Shown here piece after piece: positions 1 to 4,498 of a stretch of DNA of 7,970 nt. The notes under the pieces were generated by a model. The model did no database searches. It was not told where the DNA came from and saw only the letters and a list, made by a program, of their open reading frames with translations. Source of the DNA: Spirochaetae bacterium HGW-Spirochaetae-9 (GTDB lineage Bacteria > Spirochaetota > Spirochaetia > Treponematales > Rectinemataceae); the NCBI GenBank assembly GCA_002839205.1, contig PGXP01000070.1:1-7970 (forward strand). The letters run 5' to 3'. Numbering within the stretch: position 1 is the stretch's first letter; each line of letters begins with the position of its first letter. Position numbers and translations under genes: made by a program.

Positions 1-2
1 GA

Positions 3-320
3 GTGGCGGACGCCCTGGAGCTTTGGCGCCAGACTGGCGAGAGAGGCTTGGGCGAACCGATCACTGTAGGCAAGCTCCTCGCCCAGACGGGCGACGCCCG
101 TGGCATGCTGCCCTGCCCCTGGGGTGACGGGCTCTTCCACAAGAACGCGGTGAGCGTCCGGCCAGCCGATATGGGCACTGAAGCCTGCGTTGAAGGGGAA
201 GACATGCTCATATTCTCCGATCTCTCCATCCATCTTCTGCGCGCCCATCATTTCTGCCAGGGAAGGGGTTCGCCCTTCAGGCTCGAGCCTGAGCTTCTGG
301 CGAGGTTTATAAAGGGATGA
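3..320 (+). CDS. Unrecognised protein, C-terminal part (probably 5'-truncated by window edge)
   Basis: I do not recognise the family. The frame is open from the left edge to a TGA at 318-320. The GTG at position 3 could be a start, but the frame may simply continue upstream. The visible 105 residues have a conserved-looking C-terminal half, including DMLIFSDLSIHLLRAHHF (67-84) and GSPFRLEPELLARFIKG (89-105). Three cysteines (38, 62, 85) and several histidines (46, 77, 82, 83) could bind metal, but no spacing matches a motif I know. The main argument that this strand is coding is the stop codon: TGA overlaps the ATG of the next gene as ATGA, typical of translational coupling. About 73% of codons end in G or C, as in the other genes here. 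The opposite strand is also open over 1-335, with a similar third-base composition but no ribosome binding site, so strand choice is not certain. Confidence 0.6.
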   Translation: MADALELWRQTGERGLGEPITVGKLLAQTGDARGMLPCPWGDGLFHKNAVSVRPADMGTEACVEGEDMLIFSDLSIHLLRAHHFCQGRGSPFRLEPELLARFIKG

Positions 321-760
321 ATGCTGATAGAAGTTTCAGGAGAGCTGTATCGCTCATTGTTCTTTTGACATTGTGCGCGACGACGACTTTTGGCGATTTC
401 CTGTGGTTCAAGACGCGAAACCCTTACAGCGATGCAGCCAAGATTCTCGAAAAACGGCTCGACGACGAAGAAAAAGCCCTCGTCGACATCGTGATGGCTT
501 TCTATGCCGCAAAATACGGCTACGCAAAAGACGGGGCGCCCCTGAAAGACGCCTACAGAAAAATGAGCGACATTGAATATGAAAACGCCGTAACACAGGC
601 CGCAAAGTTGTGCGACAGCGAAGCGGCCAAGGGTTTTTACAGGATGGGCAAGGCGGGCGAAAGGCTGTTGAAGGCTATCATCCAGACGATAGAGGACGCC
701 GCCAAGGCAACAGGCGACTGGATGGAGAAAAAATCCGGCGAGTACGACAAGAAGAAGTAG
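317..760 (+). CDS. Small secreted or periplasmic helical protein, function unknown
   Basis: A 147-residue protein with an N-terminal export signal: basic n-region (R5, R8, R9), hydrophobic core at about 10-21 (AVSLIVLLTLCA) and a plausible signal peptidase I site after TFG (24-26). C20 lies in LTLC, a poor lipobox, so a lipoprotein is possible but less likely. The mature part is charged and predicted helical (DAAKILEKRLDDEEKALVDI and onward), ending in a lysine-rich tail (KKSGEYDKKK). No enzymatic motif is visible and I do not recognise the family. The ATG at 317 overlaps the upstream TGA as ATGA. The nearest Shine-Dalgarno-like sequence, GAGG at 302-305, is 11 nt away, so coupled translation from the upstream gene is likely. 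It ends 25 bp before a perfect inverted repeat and converges on the polyferredoxin gene. A role in the cell envelope, shared with its upstream partner, is inference only. Confidence 0.75.
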   Translation: MNADRSFRRAVSLIVLLTLCATTTFGDFLWFKTRNPYSDAAKILEKRLDDEEKALVDIVMAFYAAKYGYAKDGAPLKDAYRKMSDIEYENAVTQAAKLCDSEAAKGFYRMGKAGERLLKAIIQTIEDAAKATGDWMEKKSGEYDKKK

Positions 761-784
761 CCCGAATTCAAAGGGTGGTATCAT

Positions 785-832
785 ACGACGCAAGAAGCTC
801 TTTCGGTCGTCTTTCGTGCCTTCTTGCGTCGT
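785..832. terminator. Perfect 13-bp inverted repeat between convergent genes; possible bidirectional terminator
   Basis: ACGACGCAAGAAG (785-797) and its exact reverse complement CTTCTTGCGTCGT (820-832) flank a 22-nt pyrimidine-rich loop. The stem starts 25 bp after the + strand stop at 760 and ends 17 bp from the - strand stop at 849, where a shared terminator would lie. Neither side carries a T-tract, so it is not a classical intrinsic terminator. It may act as an RNA 3'-end stabiliser, a weak terminator or a protein-binding palindrome. Confidence 0.45.
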
Positions 833-848
833 CAATGCCAGTCAATCA

Positions 849-2267
849 TCACTGCGCAAATTTTTCCTTCAGAACGGGCATGGTATACCCGTACTGGTCT
901 TTCATGTCGCGAAGCGGTTTGTCCACAGCGATGTCCTCCGGAAGCTCCAGTTTCGCGATGACGGCGGCATCGGTAGCGTTCAAGGCGGCCGCGACTTCGC
1001 TGATGGTCATCGTGCCCTCGAGGACGAAATCCGCGGGAACGATGAGCCTGGAAGACGGAGCGGGGATCGCCGCCGGCGCGGTGACTGCGGGAACGGCGAG
1101 AGCTCCGTCTTCGCCGGCATAGGGCACGCCGATGATTTTGGCCACGGCTATCCTGACCGTATCCGCCTCGAAATCGGCGCCGATGAGCGGGCCCGTGTCC
1201 TTCAGCTTGGTGTCAGCCGGGACTTTGGACCCGTCGACGCCTGCCTCGCGATAGAGCCGCTCGAGATCGATGCCGAAGGAATCGGCTACCATCGCCCATG
1301 TGGAAGAACCCTTGATATCCTCCACAGCAAGGGAACCGGACTGCGCCAGTGTGGTTAGGCTTGGGCCGATAAAGTCCAACTCGCCGAGCAGGGCTCCGAC
1401 CCCCATGGCGCCAAGGTAGATCGCCAGGCCGAGAGCCGCTATTTTCCAGGTTTTCCAGGTCTTGCCCGCAAGCGTCGTCACGAGGGTGGCCTTATTCGTC
1501 GGGCAAGCCGTCACGCATTCCAGGCAGCCTATGCATTCAGGCGAGGAAATCGTCTCAGCTCCCGACACATCGATGTTCATCGGACAAACGGCATCGCATC
1601 TGGAACAGGATATGCAGGTCTTCGATTCGCGCTTTATCCTGAAGAGAGGAATTCTCCCCAGGATGGCGTTGACGGCTCCCATGGGGCAGACATACTTGCA
1701 GAACGCCCTTTCGTAGAGCATGGAAAGCGCGAGCGTGAGGATAAGAAGGATGAAACCGACGGCGAATTCCGCCCAGACCGCGGCCAGGCCCGCGGAGAGA
1801 TGTCCGTAGGCGGCCAGGGGATCGTACGGCCTGATGATCAGCGTGCCTGTCGTCCAGGTAAAATAGATTATGCCCGCCAGAACGGGATACTTGACCCATC
1901 GCAGGATCCTGTCGAGCTTCGCGGGTATGACGAAACGGCGCTTGAAGATTTTTTTTCCCAGCCATCCGAAGGCTCCCTGAAGGGCGCCGAAGGCGCAGAT
2001 CCAGCCGCAGAAAAAGCGCGACAGCACGATTCCCAGCACAACGATCGCGACCAGAAGCACAATGTTCGCCGGCATAATCTTCTTGATCAATTCTCCTCCC
2101 GCGAGATATTTGAGGAGGGTTTCGACGCCGCCGAATGGGTCGAGGGAGTCAATTGAAGGCATATTCTGCAGCTTCTGATGAAGAATCGAAAGGACGGTGA
2201 CAACCGCCAAAAAAATTCCCAGTGAAATTCTCCGCAGATACTGGATGCGTGAGAGCTTTTTTGCCAT
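849..2267 (-). CDS. Membrane-bound polyferredoxin (NapH/NosR-type 4Fe-4S protein) with duplicated C-terminal repeat
   Basis: A 472-residue integral membrane electron-transfer protein. Hydrophobic segments lie at about 13-29, 68-86, 126-142, 164-186 and 272-297. FCGWIC (C87, C91) and CKYVCP (C190, C194) are the Cys pairs typical of the NapH/NosR/YccM polyferredoxin group. Two [4Fe-4S] motifs follow: C218/C221/C224/C228 and C245/C248/C251/C255. Basic N-terminal and cluster-side loops suggest N-in topology with cytoplasmic clusters, leaving residues 298-472 outside the membrane. That tail holds two copies of a ~42-residue repeat (316-357, 414-455) joined by an Ala/Pro-rich linker. There is no FMN-binding domain as in NosR. 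The start is well supported: AGGAGGA lies 7 nt upstream of ATG. The gene stands alone, so its redox partner is elsewhere. The family usually moves electrons between quinones or ferredoxins and a reductase or flavoprotein; the specific pathway cannot be told. Its upstream region is rich in palindromes. Confidence 0.9.
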   Translation of the reverse strand: MAKKLSRIQYLRRISLGIFLAVVTVLSILHQKLQNMPSIDSLDPFGGVETLLKYLAGGELIKKIMPANIVLLVAIVVLGIVLSRFFCGWICAFGALQGAFGWLGKKIFKRRFVIPAKLDRILRWVKYPVLAGIIYFTWTTGTLIIRPYDPLAAYGHLSAGLAAVWAEFAVGFILLILTLALSMLYERAFCKYVCPMGAVNAILGRIPLFRIKRESKTCISCSRCDAVCPMNIDVSGAETISSPECIGCLECVTACPTNKATLVTTLAGKTWKTWKIAALGLAIYLGAMGVGALLGELDFIGPSLTTLAQSGSLAVEDIKGSSTWAMVADSFGIDLERLYREAGVDGSKVPADTKLKDTGPLIGADFEADTVRIAVAKIIGVPYAGEDGALAVPAVTAPAAIPAPSSRLIVPADFVLEGTMTISEVAAALNATDAAVIAKLELPEDIAVDKPLRDMKDQYGYTMPVLKEKFAQ

Positions 2268-2332
2268 CGATGAATCCTCCTGATCGAAATGTCATTAGCT
2301 TGCCGTTTTTCGCAGCCTATGCGACTGAGAGG

Positions 2333-2352
2333 GCATTACTTACAAGTAATGC
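2333..2352. repeat. 20-bp palindrome (9-bp arms), candidate operator or hairpin
   Basis: GCATTACTT (2333-2341) and AAGTAATGC (2344-2352) are perfect reverse complements separated by two bases. The site is 66 bp upstream of the polyferredoxin start codon and overlaps the weak -10 proposed for that gene. A dimeric regulator binding here would block transcription. As RNA it would form a short hairpin in a 5' leader if transcription starts farther upstream. The regulator is unknown. Confidence 0.6.
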
Positions 2353-2366
2353 AAAGGCCGTGCCAA
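2339..2366 (-). promoter_or_regulatory. Weak candidate promoter for the polyferredoxin gene
   Basis: On the minus strand TTGGCA (2361-2366, five of six matches to the -35 consensus) is followed after 16 bp by TGTAAG (2339-2344, four of six to the -10). Transcription would start about 65 bp from the ATG, leaving a short leader. The 9-bp-arm palindrome covers the -10 and the AT-rich palindromes lie immediately upstream of the -35, a normal layout for a regulated promoter. The adjacent AT island offers many alternative -10-like hexamers, so this placement is tentative. Confidence 0.3.
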
Positions 2367-2391
2367 ATATATATTATTGTTAATATATATT
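2366..2391. repeat. AT-rich palindrome A (11-bp arms, 4-bp spacer)
   Basis: AATATATATTA (2366-2376) and TAATATATATT (2381-2391) are exact reverse complements around TTGT. With the next palindrome it forms a 48-bp block (2366-2413) with only three G/C bases, in otherwise GC-rich DNA. It lies just upstream of the proposed polyferredoxin -35. Candidate roles are a regulator-binding site, an UP-like element or an easily melted region. Confidence 0.65.
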
Positions 2392-2413
2392 ATATGTTAT
2401 TATAACATATAAT
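2389..2413. repeat. AT-rich palindrome B (11-bp arms, 3-bp spacer)
   Basis: ATTATATGTTA (2389-2399) and TAACATATAAT (2403-2413) are exact reverse complements around TTA. Palindrome B shares three bases with palindrome A, and the two centres are about 22.5 bp apart (two helical turns). That spacing would put two bound dimers on the same face of the DNA. I cannot match the half-site confidently to a named regulator box. Confidence 0.65.
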
Positions 2414-2595
2414 CTTACACAGCCCATTGACAGTTTCTTGCCGGATTTTACGTCGTCATTTTAGGAAAAACGGTCATCGCATGGGAAAAATTGTCCATCC
2501 AGCCTTAAGCCTTATGGGAAGAAGATACCCATCAATATTTCAGGCTGGCCTCATCATACTCGCAGGAAAAGAGAGAGCTGCTGTATACTGTCCTC
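2414..2595. other. Non-coding remainder of the divergent intergenic region
   Basis: The whole gap between the polyferredoxin start and the methyltransferase start is 328 bp (2268-2595). Apart from the palindromes and promoter candidates listed separately, I see no gene, RNA or convincing promoter in 2414-2595. A TTGACA at 2427-2432 has no acceptable -10 at 16-18 bp. Confidence 0.5.
2584..2589 (+). promoter_or_regulatory. -10-like TATACT next to the methyltransferase start; possible leaderless transcript
   Basis: TATACT ends 6 nt before the ATG at 2596, so transcription starting about 7 nt downstream would begin at or next to the A of the start codon. No -35 consensus is visible 17 bp upstream and no good Shine-Dalgarno sits 5-10 nt before the ATG. 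This fits leaderless initiation but does not prove it. Confidence 0.3.
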
Positions 2596-3357
2596 ATGGA
2601 ATTCGACCCCAGCCAGTTTTCGAACCTCAAGGACAAGGATGTTGCACAGATGGGCCTGATGGTCCTAGAAGGACGCATTGTCATCGAAAAGGCGATTTCA
2701 GGGGACGTTGAGATTCTGGGTCTCGTCCGTTCGGAGGGAAGCGATGAGGACTGGCTCGCGACGCATGAAGTGAACTTTTCTGTAAAGCGGGTCGATCACG
2801 CGGAAATATCCAGAATTGCTGGCTTCCATTTCCACCACGGTTCGATCGCCATAGCGAGAAGGCCGGAATTGAAGCCTTTCGCGGCGAATGGGGGTTCTTA
2901 CCTCTGTCTGTGGAACGTGGCCGATCCTTCGAATGTCGGTGCCCTGATCCGCTCGGCGGCGGGGCTGGGAGCGGCCGGCGTTCTTCTGGGTCCAGGCTGC
3001 GCCGACCCTTACTACCGCAAGGCTTTGCGCGCCTCGATGGGCAACGTGTTTTCCCTTCCCCTTTCCCGCTGCGACGAAGCGGCCTTGAGCGCTCTGGCGG
3101 AAAGCGGATTCGATCTCGCGGCCGCCACGCTTGCGCCTGCTGCCCTTCCCTTGAGTGAATATTCCCCGAAGCGTCCTTTCGTCCTCGTCGTCGGCAACGA
3201 GGGCTTCGGCCTCCCGGCCGACATCATCGACATCTGCCGCGGCGAAGTCTACATACCCATGACACCCGGCATTGACTCGCTCAACGTCGTCGTCGCCGGG
3301 GGGATCTGCATGTACGAACTCTTCGGGAACAGGACGGACAGGATCAGGCGTCCGTAA
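2596..3357 (+). CDS. SpoU/TrmH-family RNA 2'-O-ribose methyltransferase
   Basis: A 253-residue SPOUT (trefoil-knot) methyltransferase that would use S-adenosylmethionine to methylate a ribose 2'-OH in rRNA or tRNA. The N-terminal ~90 residues match the small substrate-binding domain of the family (FSNLKDKD, then MVLEGRIVIEKAI at 22-34). The catalytic domain carries the three SpoU motifs: NVADPSNVGALIRS (107-120, with the conserved Asn and Arg), VVGNEGFGL (198-206), and IPMTPGIDSLNVVVA (220-234). Length is typical of RlmB/TrmH-like proteins. The exact nucleotide target cannot be assigned, so no symbol is given. ATG 2596 is the first start available in this frame and keeps the conserved N-terminus; it lacks a clear Shine-Dalgarno. 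Its 3' end overlaps the convergent cupin gene by 14 bp. Confidence 0.92.
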   Translation: MEFDPSQFSNLKDKDVAQMGLMVLEGRIVIEKAISGDVEILGLVRSEGSDEDWLATHEVNFSVKRVDHAEISRIAGFHFHHGSIAIARRPELKPFAANGGSYLCLWNVADPSNVGALIRSAAGLGAAGVLLGPGCADPYYRKALRASMGNVFSLPLSRCDEAALSALAESGFDLAAATLAPAALPLSEYSPKRPFVLVVGNEGFGLPADIIDICRGEVYIPMTPGIDSLNVVVAGGICMYELFGNRTDRIRRP

Positions 3358-3691
3358 CGATGACGGCGATCATCTTGAGTGGAATAGCGCCCATGTTCTC
3401 GATGCTGTGCGTGGCGCCTCCGTTCGTGATGACGATATCGCCAGGTTTCACGTTGACCGGCGTACCATTGTCGTCGACGAGGGCGCTGCCCTCAAGAATG
3501 ATGTAGTACTCGGTTTCGGCGACGTGGGGATGAGGCCCGATGCTCGCGCCGGGAGGAACTACCACTTCCGAAAGCAGCCTCAGATGCTGCTGAAGCCGTG
3601 GTCCCCCGAGGGCGGTGACGACGCATTCCCCCTTTCCCTCGCGCATATGCGGCTTTTTCTCGGTGACGAGCTTGGAACGTTCGATAACCAT
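3344..3691 (-). CDS. Single-domain cupin protein
   Basis: A 115-residue small beta-barrel (cupin_2 type) protein, probably cytoplasmic because no signal or membrane segment is present. Cupin motif 1, G(X)5HXH(X)3-4E(X)6G, is complete: G48, H54, H56, E61, G68. Motif 2 is G84-(X)5-N90-X-G92-(X)2-H95-(X)3-N99, with Asn replacing the usual Pro. The metal-ligand set H54/H56/E61/H95 is intact, so a divalent metal is expected. Such proteins can be isomerases, dioxygenases or small-molecule sensors, and the sequence does not discriminate. ATG 3691 has AAGGAG 7 nt upstream and a plausible promoter at 3710-3738. It is transcribed away from the RluA-type gene and its last codons overlap the methyltransferase gene tail-to-tail. 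Confidence 0.9.
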   Translation of the reverse strand: MVIERSKLVTEKKPHMREGKGECVVTALGGPRLQQHLRLLSEVVVPPGASIGPHPHVAETEYYIILEGSALVDDNGTPVNVKPGDIVITNGGATHSIENMGAIPLKMIAVIVTDA

Positions 3692-3709
3692 TGCGTACTC
3701 CTTGAGCCA

Positions 3710-3738
3710 ATCCTAGCGAGGAAGCGCCGCGGGGGCAA
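3710..3738 (-). promoter_or_regulatory. Candidate sigma-70-type promoter for the cupin gene
   Basis: On the minus strand TTGCCC (3733-3738) and TAGGAT (3710-3715) are separated by exactly 17 bp. The expected transcript start is only about 12 nt upstream of the cupin start codon and would include the AAGGAG ribosome site. Spacing is ideal; both hexamers are imperfect. Confidence 0.4.
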
Positions 3739-3776
3739 CCGGGCCAGCCGCTATAGTCCGAGGCCTCATTGCGTTG

Positions 3777-3782
3777 TAGAAT
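3777..3782 (+). promoter_or_regulatory. -10-like TAGAAT next to the pseudouridine synthase start
   Basis: TAGAAT ends 5 nt before ATG 3788, the same geometry as TATACT before the methyltransferase gene. No Shine-Dalgarno lies at normal distance and no -35 consensus is visible. It may mark a leaderless transcript that heads the downstream four-gene cluster. Confidence 0.3.
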
Positions 3783-3787
3783 AGCCC

Positions 3788-4498
3788 ATGCAGCAGAGAC
3801 GACATAGTCACGCTATCGATTTCCTGTACGAAGACAAGGATATTATCGTCGTCGAAAAACCTGAGGGGCTCTCGGTGATAGCGCCTGAAGGATCGAGGAC
3901 GAAAACTCTCTACGATATCGTCACAGCACATATTCAGCGCGTCAATCCGCGAGGTCGGGCGGCTGTCGTGCACCGCCTTGACCGCGACACTTCGGGGGTG
4001 ATGGTGTTCGCCAAGCACGCGGCAGCCAAGAAACGCCTTATGGACAACTGGAACGAGCTTGTGAAGGAACGTGGCTACACGGCCGTGGTCGAAGGGCGGA
4101 TGGAAGGCGAGAGCGGCCATTTCGACAGCTGGCTCATCGAAAACCGGGCAGGCGAAATGTACGTGACAAAGCCGGGCGCACCAGGAGCATTGCGGGCTCT
4201 CACCGGCTGGAAGCTGATCGAGGCAGGCCAGCGCTATTCCCTCGTTGAACTGAGCCTGGAGACAGGGCGAAAGCATCAGATTCGCGTCCAACTTGCGGCC
4301 GTGGGACATCCCATTGCGGGCGATCCGCGCTATGGGGCGAAAAGCGATCCCTTGGGCAGGCTCTGTCTCCATGCCCATCTTCTCGCCATGGAGCATCCTT
4401 TCAGCGGCCAGGAATACAGCTTCGAATGCCCGCCGCCCGAGGCTTTCCTGAGCCTGCCGGCCGGGCAGCGTGAGGGAAAGCATGGAAATTCGCGGTGA
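3788..4498 (+). CDS. RluA-family RNA pseudouridine synthase
   Basis: A 236-residue enzyme expected to isomerise uridine to pseudouridine in rRNA or tRNA. The RluA signature HRLDRDTSGVMVFAK runs from 62 to 76; D65 in the HRLD motif is the catalytic aspartate by family analogy. Other conserved blocks are IIVVEKPEGLSV (19-30), ETGRKHQIRVQL (158-169) with GHPIAGDPRYG after it (173-183), and LHAHLLAMEHP (194-204). There is no N-terminal S4 RNA-binding domain, so it is the short RluA/RluC-core type rather than RluD-like. Target base is undetermined. It appears to open a + strand cluster, its end overlapping the GH5 gene by 17 bp. Translation initiation is unusual: no Shine-Dalgarno precedes the ATG, and a -10-like hexamer abuts it. 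Confidence 0.92.
   Translation: MQQRRHSHAIDFLYEDKDIIVVEKPEGLSVIAPEGSRTKTLYDIVTAHIQRVNPRGRAAVVHRLDRDTSGVMVFAKHAAAKKRLMDNWNELVKERGYTAVVEGRMEGESGHFDSWLIENRAGEMYVTKPGAPGALRALTGWKLIEAGQRYSLVELSLETGRKHQIRVQLAAVGHPIAGDPRYGAKSDPLGRLCLHAHLLAMEHPFSGQEYSFECPPPEAFLSLPAGQREGKHGNSR
4472..4476 (+). promoter_or_regulatory. Ribosome binding site fixing the GH5 start
   Basis: GAGGG lies 5 nt before ATG 4482, inside the end of the RluA-family gene. It favours ATG 4482 over the in-frame GTG at 4470, which has no ribosome site. Confidence 0.6.

Noticed and set aside
1..251. Minus-strand open frame from ATG 251 running off the left edge
   Set aside because: Similar third-base composition to the + frame, but no ribosome binding site, and the + frame ends in an ATGA overlap with a convincing secreted-protein gene. 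Kept only as an alternative.
248..835. Minus-strand 195-codon open frame across the secreted-protein gene
   Set aside because: It lies antisense to a gene with a clear signal peptide, crosses the intergenic hairpin and reads as a low-quality Cys/Phe/Arg-rich product.
2366..2413. AT palindromes read as a replication-origin or phage attachment site
   Set aside because: No DnaA-box cluster, initiator gene, integrase or duplicated flanking sequence is present; a promoter-linked role fits better.
2427..2432. Perfect TTGACA -35 hexamer upstream of the methyltransferase gene
   Set aside because: No -10-like hexamer occurs 16-18 bp downstream; the hexamer alone is not a promoter.
2500..2516. Short tandem AGCCTTA-AGCCTTA repeat
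   Set aside because: Two copies of a 7-mer with no symmetry or context; expected by chance at this scale.
2427..2711. Plus-strand 94-codon frame with a TTG start
   Set aside because: Overlaps the methyltransferase gene in another frame, no ribosome site, basic low-information product.
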